Under the pieces are notes generated by a model. The model did no database searches and was not told the origin of the DNA. It worked only from the letters and a program-made list of their open reading frames with translations. DNA of 34,105 nt from Oscillospiraceae bacterium (lineage in GTDB: Bacteria; Bacillota; Clostridia; Oscillospirales; Ruminococcaceae), in assembly GCA_017415165.1 (NCBI GenBank), contig JAFQIY010000036.1, positions 1 to 34,105 of the forward strand, given 5' to 3'. Each line of letters starts with the position of its first letter. Within the stretch, counting starts at the first letter, position 1. Of the stretch, positions 16,851 to 24,994 are shown piece after piece. Both the position numbers and the translations under genes were made by a program.

Positions 16851-16882
16851 AGTGTGGAGTTTGGAGAGTGGAGTTTGGAGTT
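16851..16882. repeat. Partial copy of the palindromic MITE-like repeat
   Basis: A single arm (AGTGTGGAGTTTGGAGAGTG and onward to GGAGTTA) matches one arm of the full elements near sbcD. The loop and opposite arm are missing. It sits just upstream of the thrS ribosome site. Confidence 0.7.
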
Positions 16883-16924
16883 ATATTCCACATCACTCAC
16901 CAAAGTTTAATAACCAAAATTAAA

Positions 16925-17160
16925 AGTTTCGTCCACCTCTTCAAAACAAACGCAAGCGTTTGTTTAGGTGGTGGGAGTCAAGGGGGCAACGCCCCATTGT
17001 CGTCGCTCGCAAGCGACGAAACTCCCCTTGCCTCCCAAAACGGAGGGTGGGGTGAGAAAAGCGACAGCTTTTCGAGGGGCGGCAAACAAGACTGCCGCCC
17101 CTTGTCGCAGTTACGCAACAAGTTTATCTCAAAAACGTTCCAGTGGAACGTTTTTGACGT
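16925..17160. repeat. Hairpin-mosaic intergenic repeat between thrS and the membrane gene
   Basis: This gap of about 350 bp has no credible gene. It is almost entirely short perfect hairpins in series: ACAAACGC-AA-GCGTTTGT within CCACCT/AGGTGG arms, GGGGGCAACGCCCC, GTCGCTCGCAAGCGAC, GGGGCGGC/GCCGCCCC, and AAAAACGTTCC/GGAACGTTTTT near 17132-17155. No promoter is seen, so thrS is probably transcribed through it. Confidence 0.65.
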
Positions 17161-17178
17161 GCTATGCTATATAGCCCA

Positions 17179-17667
17179 TCAACCAGCCTTCTTCTTCCTC
17201 TTATCCAAAACAACCTTAGCCACCGCCGAAAGCAGAAGCAGTAACCCAAACAGCACAAAGCTGTTCAAAAAGCAGTAAATTATATATAGTATACGTCCCC
17301 CTGCGCCGACAGAACCAATCACCGACAGCACCGTCTCGTTGAACCAGCCAAGAGAGTCCGCCGTTTCGGTTATCGTCTCCAGCGTGTCAGCAGACTTGAA
17401 CAACGTCTTTATGTCGTACACCAACTCAACCGTCAACACCGCAAGCGGAAAAGCACTGACCCTGCACGACAGCTTAACCACCAGCACAGCCGCCGCAACC
17501 ACCGCCGCCCACATAATGAACGGCACAAACGAAAGCAGCGAGAACTCCATAAACAGCCATACCGCACCGAAAAGAACTTTCAGCACCGTCCTCAGAAGCT
17601 TGAGTACCACATAAACAAGCAGCGATATCAGCAGCACAAACCAGAAGCCGCGTTTTTTATCTTCCAT
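17179..17667 (-). CDS. Small integral membrane protein in the thrS transcription unit
   Basis: A 162-aa protein of no recognised family. It has a short basic start (MEDKKRGFWF), about four hydrophobic segments (VLLISLLVYVVLKLL, FIMWAAVVAAAVLVV, and ILYIIYCFLNSFVLFGLLLL among them), a soluble loop between helices (about residues 85-110, TLFKSADTLETITETADSL), and a basic tail KVVLDKRKKKAG. ATG 17667 is preferred because AAGGGTG lies about 8 nt upstream; an upstream in-frame ATG lacks a ribosome site. It is the first gene after the T-box terminator, so it should be induced by uncharged tRNA-Thr together with thrS. It could be a transport or membrane-stress protein, but no motif shows this. Confidence 0.75.
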   Translation of the reverse strand: MEDKKRGFWFVLLISLLVYVVLKLLRTVLKVLFGAVWLFMEFSLLSFVPFIMWAAVVAAAVLVVKLSCRVSAFPLAVLTVELVYDIKTLFKSADTLETITETADSLGWFNETVLSVIGSVGAGGRILYIIYCFLNSFVLFGLLLLLSAVAKVVLDKRKKKAG

Positions 17668-17689
17668 AACTGTCACCCTTGTTATCATA

Positions 17690-17720
17690 ATTACGAATTA
17701 CGCATTGCGAATTACGAATT
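17690..17720. repeat. Short direct repeats between T-box and membrane gene
   Basis: AATTACGAATT occurs at 17690-17700 and 17710-17720, separated by ACGCATTGCG. It lies directly between the T-box terminator and the next gene. Possibly a remnant of a small dispersed repeat. Confidence 0.5.
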
Positions 17721-17723
17721 GAA

Positions 17724-18028
17724 ACAAAAAATCCCCTAATCTGCACAAAGCAGACTAAGGGACAAAATTATGCTTCGCATAACTTCGTGGTTCCACCCGA
17801 AGTTCATATACTATTATAATAGGAGCGATATTACAACCCGTAATAACAAACCATACTATTATATATAGTATACCTCATTCTGCGTCCTTTAACGGGAACG
17901 AGCCGCCGTGTATTAAACGGACTCAAAGGCGGTGTGCACAATACTCGGATTTACGCCGTTCACAGCATCGGGCGCTCTCTGAAAACCCTTTGTGTAAGGT
18001 GCCTTCCTTATCAACGTTTTGGAATATT
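17724..18028 (-). promoter_or_regulatory. T-box leader (threonine type)
   Basis: The minus-strand leader has the hallmarks of a T-box: a long Stem I with base arms AAGGC/GCCTT, an AGAGAG block, the CTTTGAG sequence just after Stem I, and the antiterminator core GGGTGGAACCACG (complement of 17786-17798) inside AACTTCG/CGAAGTT arms. A 12-bp terminator stem (17733-17744 with 17750-17761) is followed by a T run. The likely specifier codon is ACC (complement of 17931-17933), followed by a purine, which reads as Thr and agrees with thrS downstream. Uncharged tRNA-Thr would stabilise the antiterminator and allow transcription of the membrane gene and thrS. Confidence 0.93.
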
Positions 18029-18034
18029 ATTTAT

Positions 18035-18063
18035 AGTGTAACACCCTTTTGAATTTTTGTCAA
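18035..18063 (-). promoter_or_regulatory. Promoter of the T-box/thrS unit
   Basis: TTGACA (18058-18063), a 17-bp spacer and TACACT (18035-18040) on the minus strand. Predicted start is near 18028, just ahead of T-box Stem I. Confidence 0.8.
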
Positions 18064-18127
18064 CCGTCTTTTTTCACATACAAACAAACTTTTTATTATG
18101 AAATAGTGTCAAATTGTATAATTTTCC

Positions 18128-18156
18128 TTGACAAGTTAAACGTTTTATATTAAAAT
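18128..18156 (+). promoter_or_regulatory. Distal promoter upstream of rny
   Basis: TTGACA (18128-18133), a 17-bp spacer and TAAAAT (18151-18156). Predicted start is near 18163, about 360 nt ahead of rny, at the 5' edge of a structured region. Confidence 0.7.
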
Positions 18157-18159
18157 AAT

Positions 18160-18352
18160 AAAGTGAATGCAATATATTTATATAAAAGCGTAACTGAGTA
18201 AATGCTCAGCTCGTTCAAATAAATTGCTGTTCAACTATTTTCTTACTTCTATGGCTCAAATAGAAGGTTTTTCATATATTTCACGGGCAACTACTTACCG
18301 TATTTTGCATATCAAAATTTACATACGGTATAATTGACATAGATTGCACTTT
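18160..18352 (+). ncRNA. Candidate structured RNA or long structured rny leader
   Basis: The two ends can pair (AAAGT 18160-18164 and GCAAT 18169-18173 with ATTGCACTTT 18343-18352). Inside are hairpins CTGAG/CTCAG (18194-18209), CTTCTAT/ATAGAAG (near 18247-18267) and TACCGTAT/ATACGGTA (near 18296-18331). No credible ORF is present. The class is not recognised; the absence of a T-run terminator leaves open that this is only a leader. Confidence 0.4.
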
Positions 18353-18361
18353 ATATATAGT
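18334..18361 (+). promoter_or_regulatory. Proximal promoter of rny
   Basis: TTGACA (18334-18339), a 16-bp spacer and TATAGT (18356-18361). Predicted start is near 18368, giving a leader of about 160 nt. It overlaps the 3' edge of the structured region. Confidence 0.6.
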
Positions 18362-18525
18362 GTACCCGCCTGTGAATTGATATATCCAAAAGGTCGATAA
18401 GGACAGTTACACAATCTTTTGAAATTTTTTGAATTTTGACAACGTTTCATTACTGAAACCACACAAGTGAAAATCCGATATTTAAGCCTCCGAAGTAATT
18501 TGCTTAATTAAACCAAAGGAGGTAT

Positions 18526-20085
18526 ATGGGTTTGGAAATCATCATCGGAATTATAGCTTTCCTGGTCGGTGCAATCATCGGCGGCGCTGTCTTGTTCAAG
18601 GTTGGTATAAATTACCGCAAGCAGCAGGCTGAAAATGCAATCGGCTCCGCAGAAAAAGAAGCGGAAAGAATTGTTGAGGACGCCAAGAAGGAAGCTGACA
18701 ACCAGAAGAAAATTGCGCTGGTAGAGGCTAAGGACGAAATCCATAAGAGCCGTAACGAGCTTGAAAAGGAAATCAAGGAACGCCGCAACGAAATGTCACG
18801 TCAGGAAAGACGTATCCAGCAGAAGGAAGAAAACCTCGACAAGAAAAGCGACAACATCGAAAAGAAGGAAGAACAGCTTCAGAAAAAACTGAAGCAGGCT
18901 GACGAAAAACTCGAGGAAGCCGACAAGATTAAAAAATCCCAGATGGAAATTCTGGAAAGAATTTCTCAGTTTACTATGGAACAGGCTAAGGAACACCTGC
19001 TCTCTATGCTTGAAAATGAGCTTGTCCACGACAAGGCTCTCAAAATCCAGCAGTACGAAACCCAGCTCAAGGACGAATGTGAAGAAAAGGCAAGAGACCT
19101 TATCTCCCTCGCAATCTCCAAGTGCTCCGCTGACCAGGTTTCTGAGTCCGCCGTTTCCGTTGTTCCTCTGCCGAACGACGAAATGAAGGGTCGTATCATT
19201 GGTAGAGAGGGACGTAACATCCGTACCCTCGAAACTCTCACAGGTGTTGACCTCATCATCGACGATACACCTGAGGCAATCACACTCTCCTGCTTCGACC
19301 AGGCAAGACGTGAGGTTGCAAGAATTGCTCTCGAAAAACTTATCGCAGACGGAAGAATTCATCCGTCCCGTATCGAAGAAATGGTTGACAAGGCTCGTAA
19401 AGAGGTTGAGCACCGCATCAAGCAGGAAGGTGAACGTGCCGTTCTCGAAACCAACGTCCACGGTCTTAACCACGAGCTTGTACGCCTCATCGGTAGACTC
19501 CACTACCGTACATCCTACCGTCAGAATGTTCTCAACCACTCTATCGAGGTTGCTCATCTGGCAGGAATTATGGCTTCCGAGCTTGGCGTTGACGCTAACC
19601 TTGCACGCCGTGCAGGTCTCCTCCACGACATCGGTAAGGCACTCAGCTACGAAATTGAAGGTTCACACGTTCAGATTGGTGTTGATGTCTGCCGCAAGTA
19701 CAAGGAAAACGCTGACGTTATCCACGCTATCGAAGCTCACCACGGCGATGTAGAGCCTAAGACAGTTATCGCATCCCTCGTTCAGGCTGCCGACGCAATT
19801 TCCGCAGCACGTCCTGGTGCAAGAAGCGAAAACTACGAAAACTACATCAAGCGTCTCCAGAAGCTTGAGGAAATCTGTACTTCCTTTGACGGAGTTGAGA
19901 AGTCCTTTGCTATTCAGGCAGGCCGTGAAGTTCGTATTATGGTATTCCCTGACAAGATTAACGATGAAAAGATGGTTATCATCGCTCGTGAAATCGCTCA
20001 GAAGATTGAAAACGAGATGGATTACCCAGGACAGATTAAGGTTAACCTCATCAGAGAAAGCCGTGCGGTAGAATACGCAAAATAA
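18526..20085 (+). CDS. rny: Ribonuclease Y
   Basis: Membrane-bound endoribonuclease that starts mRNA decay in Firmicutes; 519 aa, the usual length. An N-terminal transmembrane helix ([20 protein letters not shown]) is followed by a long charged coiled coil (about residues 30-180), a KH RNA-binding domain with [13 protein letters not shown] (from about 222), and an HD metal-dependent phosphohydrolase domain with LLHDIGKAL (about 364-372) and [17 protein letters not shown] lies just before the ATG; spacing is short (3-4 nt), and an in-frame TTG two codons on is an alternative. It has two candidate promoters and a structured leader, divergent from the thrS unit. A terminator at 20182-20213 ends the transcript. 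Confidence 0.97.
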   Translation: MGLEIIIGIIAFLVGAIIGGAVLFKVGINYRKQQAENAIGSAEKEAERIVEDAKKEADNQKKIALVEAKDEIHKSRNELEKEIKERRNEMSRQERRIQQKEENLDKKSDNIEKKEEQLQKKLKQADEKLEEADKIKKSQMEILERISQFTMEQAKEHLLSMLENELVHDKALKIQQYETQLKDECEEKARDLISLAISKCSADQVSESAVSVVPLPNDEMKGRIIGREGRNIRTLETLTGVDLIIDDTPEAITLSCFDQARREVARIALEKLIADGRIHPSRIEEMVDKARKEVEHRIKQEGERAVLETNVHGLNHELVRLIGRLHYRTSYRQNVLNHSIEVAHLAGIMASELGVDANLARRAGLLHDIGKALSYEIEGSHVQIGVDVCRKYKENADVIHAIEAHHGDVEPKTVIASLVQAADAISAARPGARSENYENYIKRLQKLEEICTSFDGVEKSFAIQAGREVRIMVFPDKINDEKMVIIAREIAQKIENEMDYPGQIKVNLIRESRAVEYAK

Positions 20086-20150
20086 AACGAACGCAAGCGT
20101 TCGTTTCCGAGTTTTTCGCATTGCGAAAAAACATCGGAGGAAGGGTTCTA
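20085..20150. repeat. Hairpin repeats after rny, including CCGAGT-hairpin-ACATCG copy 2
   Basis: A 10-bp hairpin AAACGAACGC-AA-GCGTTCGTTT (20085-20106) touches the rny stop codon. It is followed by CCGAGT, a TTTTTCGC/GCGAAAAA hairpin and ACATCGG (20107-20137). The second part is the same element class as at 7022-7062 and 26932-26962. Confidence 0.6.
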
Positions 20151-20181
20151 CCCTACTGACTTGTATTTATTTAAATCAAAT

Positions 20182-20213
20182 AAATACCCCGTGTTTATTT
20201 ACACGGGGTATTT
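20182..20213 (+). terminator. Terminator after rny
   Basis: A perfect 13-bp stem (20182-20194 with 20201-20213, arm AAATACCCCGTGT) is followed by T residues. It lies about 45 bp before the next gene. Confidence 0.88.
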
Positions 20214-20257
20214 TTGGAAATTCATATTACAATCCGTATATTGAAAGAAGGTATTCT

Positions 20258-21670
20258 ATGCCAAAAACCATATTCGGTACAACCGAAAAATCCAATTTCA
20301 TTCTGAATATGAATTACACAACCGTGAGAAAATGGGTTATGGGTATCCTCTGTGCCTGCATAATCGTGCCCCTTATCGGCGGAATGGTTATCCTCGGCGT
20401 TGACAAGGCAAGCCTGTTTCTCGGCTCATTTCTCTATGCGACAGGCTTCTCCTGCATACTATTTTATATAGTATTGCTTCTGAGAAAGGATATCGAGTTC
20501 AAAAAATACCCTGTTGTATGGCTCGTAATCGGACTCGCTGTGCTGGCTTTTGCATCCTATTACGGCGTCGCACTCAGCGGTGCTTCTCAGGACTACATAA
20601 ATACCGCTCTCCTTGGTGAAGCAGGCAGATACGAGGGACTGCTCTCCCTGTTTGCCTACTTCGGAATTTTTCTCCTCGCAACAGCCGTTATGAAACACAC
20701 CTCGGTAAAAATCATCTTTGACGTCCTCATCGGCGCAGGAATTATTCAGGCAATCGTTGCGGTTATGCAGCATATCCCGTGGGGCTTCCCCTCTGATTTC
20801 AGAAAGCTCCCCGCAATCCTCCTGCTGAAAGATGTGCACCTCTCAAGCGGTCTTTCCGACAGCCCTATTTTCTACGGCTCTTTCCTCACCCTTGTAACAG
20901 CCGTAGCAATCGCAGGTGCAATCTACGACAAAAACATTACCCGTGCAAGAATTTACGGAGCATCCTCTGTGCTTTTCTTCCTGACAGGACTTTTCACCTC
21001 GTCAGTCGTGCCCCTTATCGGTATCGGCGCAGCGCTTGTCCTGACAGTTATAATCGAACTTACCGCAGGAAAAAAGGAAACAAAATTTGAAGCAGGTCTG
21101 CTTAAAAGCTCAGGAAAAAGACTCGCAGCAATACTTGTTGCCTTTGCAGCGGTTTTCGGAATTGTTTTCGCAGCACAGGGAATTTATCTCCGTGACAAAG
21201 CAATTGCCTACACCGATTGCTTCAACCGACTTTTCATCACAGCAGGCTCACCCTCCCCTGTAAATGAAAAATCACTGTGGGAAATCGGCGCAGAAAGAAG
21301 CCTTATGATGATTAAGGAGCACCCCCTCCTCGGTGTCGGACCCGATATGATGGCAAAAAATCAGGCAACTGCCGACCTTGCCTCCGACAGCCTTGACAGA
21401 AGCTACAACGAGTACCTCTACATCGCCGCAACACGCGGTATCCCGTCACTTCTTGTCTACCTTGCTCTTGTGGGAGCAACAATTTACCGCCTCATAAAGG
21501 ATTTGAAGCAGTTCAGGGACAACCGTGAAAAATGGTTCAGACCCGCCCTGCTTACCGCAGTCCTCGCATATTCGGTACAGGCATTTTTCAGCGTAAGCGC
21601 CGTAACAGTAGCACCATTCTTCTGGCTGCTTATGGGAATAAGCTGGTCACAATTCACTGATGAAAAATAA
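20258..21670 (+). CDS. O-antigen ligase/polymerase-like membrane protein (Wzy_C family)
   Basis: A 470-aa multi-spanning protein with roughly ten to twelve hydrophobic segments (for example WVMGILCACIIVPLIGGMVI, and repeats of FLTGLFTSSVVPLIGIGAAL type). Towards the C-terminus it carries the signature region of O-antigen ligase-like enzymes: a long extracellular loop ending SLWEIGAERSLMMIKEHPLL, then GVGPDMM and SYNEYLYIAATRGIPSLLVY. Members transfer or polymerise lipid-linked glycans at the outer face of the membrane. In a Gram-positive-type cell the acceptor would be a surface polysaccharide, wall teichoic-acid-like glycan or glycoprotein (inference). GAAAGAAGG precedes the ATG. It is flanked by terminators and so is monocistronic. 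Confidence 0.82.
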   Translation: MPKTIFGTTEKSNFILNMNYTTVRKWVMGILCACIIVPLIGGMVILGVDKASLFLGSFLYATGFSCILFYIVLLLRKDIEFKKYPVVWLVIGLAVLAFASYYGVALSGASQDYINTALLGEAGRYEGLLSLFAYFGIFLLATAVMKHTSVKIIFDVLIGAGIIQAIVAVMQHIPWGFPSDFRKLPAILLLKDVHLSSGLSDSPIFYGSFLTLVTAVAIAGAIYDKNITRARIYGASSVLFFLTGLFTSSVVPLIGIGAALVLTVIIELTAGKKETKFEAGLLKSSGKRLAAILVAFAAVFGIVFAAQGIYLRDKAIAYTDCFNRLFITAGSPSPVNEKSLWEIGAERSLMMIKEHPLLGVGPDMMAKNQATADLASDSLDRSYNEYLYIAATRGIPSLLVYLALVGATIYRLIKDLKQFRDNREKWFRPALLTAVLAYSVQAFFSVSAVTVAPFFWLLMGISWSQFTDEK

Positions 21671-21675
21671 ACAAG

Positions 21676-21706
21676 AAAACGGAGAAGCATAGTGCCTCTC
21701 CGTTTT
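21676..21706 (+). terminator. Terminator after the ligase-like gene
   Basis: A 10-bp stem AAAACGGAGA (21676-21685) with TCTCCGTTTT (21697-21706) is followed by a T run, 6 bp after the stop codon. Confidence 0.88.
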
Positions 21707-21720
21707 TATTATTTGTCATA

Positions 21721-21847
21721 AATAAATTGTAATTTGTGAGTGTGGAGTTAGGAGAGTGGAGTGTGGAGTTGTTGTGTAAACTATGGTTCTCTTTAACTCC
21801 ACACTCCACTCTCCTAACTCCTAACTCAACGACAAATTATAATTTTA
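21721..21847. mobile_element. Palindromic MITE-like element, copy A
   Basis: About 125 bp with AT-rich ends (AAATTGTAATTT type) and two long arms of GGAG/GTGG-rich sequence that pair almost perfectly (about 31 of 33 positions), around the loop TTGTTGTGTAAACTATGG. TA dinucleotides flank both ends, as for TA-targeting transposons. The right end supplies or abuts the TAA stop of the helicase gene. It has no coding capacity, so any movement would need a transposase in trans. Confidence 0.75.
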
Positions 21848-23578
21848 CTGATACCTCTTTGAATTTCTTCTGCCTGCGGATTTATTGTTATTTCCGCTGT
21901 AATGCGGACGCTTACGGTTGTCACGCTTGCGGTCAAGGTTACGGTAATCCTTCTGTCTGCCGCCGTCTCTGTCCTTGCCGCCTCTGCCCTCGTAAAGCTT
22001 TATCTTGATTTTCTGTCCGTTAATTTTCGTGCCTGTCATCGACTCGATAACGTGGTCCTTGTCTGCCTCAGGAATTTCAACGGTGGTAAATCTGTCGTAA
22101 ATATCAATCTTGCCGAAGTTCTTTCCGGGCATACCCGTTGCGTCAACAAGTGCACCAAGCACAAAATTCGGCGCAATTTTATTCTGTCTGCCCACGGAAA
22201 TCTCAACCTTGACGCTTCCGCCGCCTTCCTTGCTCTTTCGTCCCTTTTCGGTACGCATAACAGGCTTGATGAACTCAGGCACGTTCTTTGTCTCGGCTGA
22301 AATCTTCATTCCGATAAGTGCCGCCGCAAGCATTTCTGTTGTAAAGCCCTCCGCTTCAAGCGACTTGACCTGTTCAGCGTACTCAGCGTACTTGCCCGAC
22401 ATAACCGTGCTCTTGATAATGTTCAGCACGTTAGTTGTCTTTGCCGCAACAATTTCCTCACGGGTAGGCAAATCCTTGCGCTGAATGAAAGCCTTGATAT
22501 ACTTTGCAACCTCCATCAGTTCTGTAACCTGACGTCTGCCGCTTGCAATGGTGTACGCAACACCCGTTTTGCCTGCACGTCCTGTTCTGCCGATACGGTG
22601 AATATAGTATTCGTTATCCTGTGGAATATCATAGTTGAACACAGCGTCAACGTCGTCAACATCGATGCCTCTTGCCGCAACGTCCGTTGCAATAAGAATG
22701 TTCAGCCTGCCGCTTTTGAAGGCATTAAGCACCTGAGTACGGCTCTGCTGCTTCATATCGCCGTGGAGACCTGCCGCCTTGAAGCCCTTTGAAACAAGCT
22801 GCTCCGTAAGCTCGTCAACCATACGCTTCGTGTTGCAGAAAACCATAGAAAGCTTCGGCTCGTAAGCGAGAAGCAGGGTCTGCAAAGCGTCCGTCTTTCT
22901 GCCCATAGGCACTTCAAAAAAGAACTGCTCCACGCTGTCAACTGTACGGGACTTCTGCTCAACACCAACCACAACAGGGTCACGCTGATACTGCTCGGTA
23001 ATTGCCATAATCGGCTCAGGCATTGTAGCACTGAAAAGCACGGTCTGACGGTTTTCTGGAACATATCCGAGAATAAGCTCGATATCTTCACGGAAGCCCA
23101 TATTCAGCATTTCGTCAGCCTCGTCAAGAATAATCGTGGTCAGATTGTCAAGCTTGAGGGTCTTGCGGTTGATGTGGTCCATAACACGTCCGGGAGTGCC
23201 CACAACAATGTTCACACCACGCTTTAAGCGCATAATCTGACGCTCAATATCAGCTCCGCCGTACACCGCACAGGTGCGTACCCAAGGCATATGCGCCGCA
23301 AATTTGTCAAGCTCGTCACAAGCCTGCATAGCAAGCTCACGTGTCGGACAAAGAATAAGCACACGGACGGTATTTCTGTCACCCTTGCCAATCATAGACA
23401 CCGCAGGAATACCAAAAGCGGCAGTCTTGCCCGTGCCCGTGTGAGAGCGACCGATAACGTCCCTGCCCTCAAGAAGCAGGGGGATAGTCTTAGCCTGAAT
23501 TTCAGTAGCCTCCTCAAAGCCGATTTCGTCAACAGCCCTGACGATTTCCTCAGGGAGACCAAGTTCGCTGAATAACAT
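21845..23578 (-). CDS. DEAD-box RNA helicase with DbpA-like RNA-binding domain
   Basis: ATP-dependent RNA helicase of 577 aa, probably acting in ribosome assembly or RNA turnover. Ordered motifs are visible: Q-motif FSELGLPEEI, motif I SHTGTGKT (about 47-54), PTRELA, GTPGR, DEAD, SAT, then in domain 2 VFCNTKRMVDEL, TDVAARGID and HRIGRTGRAG. Residues about 465-540 (VKVEISVGRQNKIAPNFVLG, IDIYDRFTTVEIP) look like the DbpA RNA-binding domain, followed by a basic Arg/Lys/Asp/Gly tail. Motif I begins GRSHTGTGKT where relatives often have AQTGTGKT, a minor variation. AAAGGAA precedes the ATG. The stop codon lies at the edge of repeat copy A. Confidence 0.93.
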   Translation of the reverse strand: MLFSELGLPEEIVRAVDEIGFEEATEIQAKTIPLLLEGRDVIGRSHTGTGKTAAFGIPAVSMIGKGDRNTVRVLILCPTRELAMQACDELDKFAAHMPWVRTCAVYGGADIERQIMRLKRGVNIVVGTPGRVMDHINRKTLKLDNLTTIILDEADEMLNMGFREDIELILGYVPENRQTVLFSATMPEPIMAITEQYQRDPVVVGVEQKSRTVDSVEQFFFEVPMGRKTDALQTLLLAYEPKLSMVFCNTKRMVDELTEQLVSKGFKAAGLHGDMKQQSRTQVLNAFKSGRLNILIATDVAARGIDVDDVDAVFNYDIPQDNEYYIHRIGRTGRAGKTGVAYTIASGRRQVTELMEVAKYIKAFIQRKDLPTREEIVAAKTTNVLNIIKSTVMSGKYAEYAEQVKSLEAEGFTTEMLAAALIGMKISAETKNVPEFIKPVMRTEKGRKSKEGGGSVKVEISVGRQNKIAPNFVLGALVDATGMPGKNFGKIDIYDRFTTVEIPEADKDHVIESMTGTKINGQKIKIKLYEGRGGKDRDGGRQKDYRNLDRKRDNRKRPHYSGNNNKSAGRRNSKRYQ

Positions 23579-23712
23579 AGTATATAAATTCCTTTCATAA
23601 GGTTATTTGCTGAAAATAAACATAGACACTCATTATAGCACAACAACTTTGCTTTGTCAAATAAAAGCCGTCGATTTGATTTTACAACTATTGAAAAATG
23701 TGGTATACTATT

Positions 23713-23837
23713 ATAAATTGTAATTTATAGAGTTAGGAGTGTTGAGAGTGGAGTGTGGAGTTGTTGTGTAAACTATGGTTCTCTTTAACTCCTCACTCCA
23801 CTCTCCAAACTCCACACTCACAGACAAATTACAATTT
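23713..23837. mobile_element. Palindromic MITE-like element, copy B (left of sbcD)
   Basis: Same family and orientation as copy A, with identical central loop. Its bases 23713-23831 are the exact reverse complement of 24992-25110 to the right of sbcD (119 bp; 125 bp with one mismatch). It ends 23 bp before the sbcD ATG and contains any sbcD leader. Confidence 0.88.
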
Positions 23838-23860
23838 ACTAAACCAAAGGAGTTAATCAT

Positions 23861-24994
23861 ATGAAAATTCTTCACACGTCCGACCTGCATTTCGGAATTT
23901 CCCTCAGCGGCACGCCGTTGCTGAAATATCAATGGGAATTCTGCGACTCCCTTTGCAATATCGTTTCGGACAACTCCATAGATGCTGTTATTGTTTCGGG
24001 CGACGTTTTTGACACCAACGTTGCTTCTGCTGAGGCTATCAAGTGCTGGAGCTATCTTGCGACAAAGCTCTGCCTTGAAATGAAAGTACCCGTGATTGTC
24101 TGCGCAGGCAACCACGACGGTGCGGCACGCCTTGCTTCCTGCTCCGATTTGCTCAGGGCGGCTGGACTTCACATTTCGGGCACGCTTGAGGACGGCTTCC
24201 TGCCGATAAAAATCGGTAACTGTGAGATTTACTCCCTCCCCTACTACAACCCCTCCGACGCAGCTGCCGTGCTTGGCTGCAAGGCTGACGCAGGAATTGT
24301 TATGACGGAAATTACAAAGAAAATCCTTGAAAATGCAGACAAATCCAAAACCCTTGTTTTCTCTGCACACTGCTTTGCGGCAGGCGGCAAGGCAGGCGAA
24401 AGCGATGTTTCAGCACGCACCGCCGAGTCGGTTGGCGGTGCTGACCTTGTGCCGATTTCAGCATTTGCAGGCTTCGACTATGTTGCCTTGGGACATCTGC
24501 ACCGTCCCCAGACTATTTCAAAATCGGGCACGGTTATCCGCTACAGCGGCACGCCTATGCCATACTCATTCGGAGAGGCAGCGCAGAACAAAACTGTTTC
24601 CGTTTTCGACACGGACAGCAAAACCCTTACCGAGATTGAAGTGCCACAACCGTACAGATTGAGAACTATCGAGGGAACATACGAGGAAATTCTCACAAAT
24701 GCTGAGACCGACCCCCACAAGGAGGATTTTGTCAAGATAAAGGTTACCGATAAATACGCAGGCAATAATATGTTTGCACGTCTGCGTGAGAATTATCCGA
24801 ATTTGCTTATTTTTTCAGGCAAGCAGGGCACGTCCTCCTCAAGCGCAGGAGTTACCGCCGCCGAAGCCGCCGAGCTTGACCCTGCCGCACTTGCAGTAAA
24901 ATATTCGTTGGATAAACGAGGACACGAACCCGACGAGGACGAGCTCCGCTGGCTCGCAGAAGCAATCGCGGAGGTTGAGAAAGAAAAATTATAA
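23861..24994 (+). CDS. sbcD: SbcD-type nuclease subunit (metallophosphoesterase)
   Basis: A 377-aa calcineurin-like phosphoesterase of the SbcD/Mre11 group, which with the SbcC ATPase cuts hairpins and processes DNA ends. Metal-binding motifs are intact: TSDLHFG (about 6-12), SGDVFD, CAGNHDG, FSAHCFAAGG and ALGHLHRP, then the capping region PYSFGEAAQNKTV. The C-terminal part (about 265-377) is the expected SbcC-contacting region, though short. AAAGGAG precedes the ATG. No sbcC is adjacent: the downstream neighbour is hrcA. The last codons and TAA stop lie within repeat copy C, so the repeat may have replaced the original 3' end. Confidence 0.85.
   Translation: MKILHTSDLHFGISLSGTPLLKYQWEFCDSLCNIVSDNSIDAVIVSGDVFDTNVASAEAIKCWSYLATKLCLEMKVPVIVCAGNHDGAARLASCSDLLRAAGLHISGTLEDGFLPIKIGNCEIYSLPYYNPSDAAAVLGCKADAGIVMTEITKKILENADKSKTLVFSAHCFAAGGKAGESDVSARTAESVGGADLVPISAFAGFDYVALGHLHRPQTISKSGTVIRYSGTPMPYSFGEAAQNKTVSVFDTDSKTLTEIEVPQPYRLRTIEGTYEEILTNAETDPHKEDFVKIKVTDKYAGNNMFARLRENYPNLLIFSGKQGTSSSSAGVTAAEAAELDPAALAVKYSLDKRGHEPDEDELRWLAEAIAEVEKEKL

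Noticed and set aside
17931-17935. CAC (His) as alternative T-box specifier codon
   Set aside because: ACC in the overlapping position fits the downstream thrS; no histidine gene is present.
18160-18352. 6S RNA as an identity for the structured region
   Set aside because: The predicted fold has several separate hairpins rather than one long rod with a central bubble, and no terminator follows.
18796-19626. Minus-strand open frame of 276 codons opposite rny
   Set aside because: Antisense to RNase Y, with Cys/Phe/Leu-rich translation typical of shadow frames.
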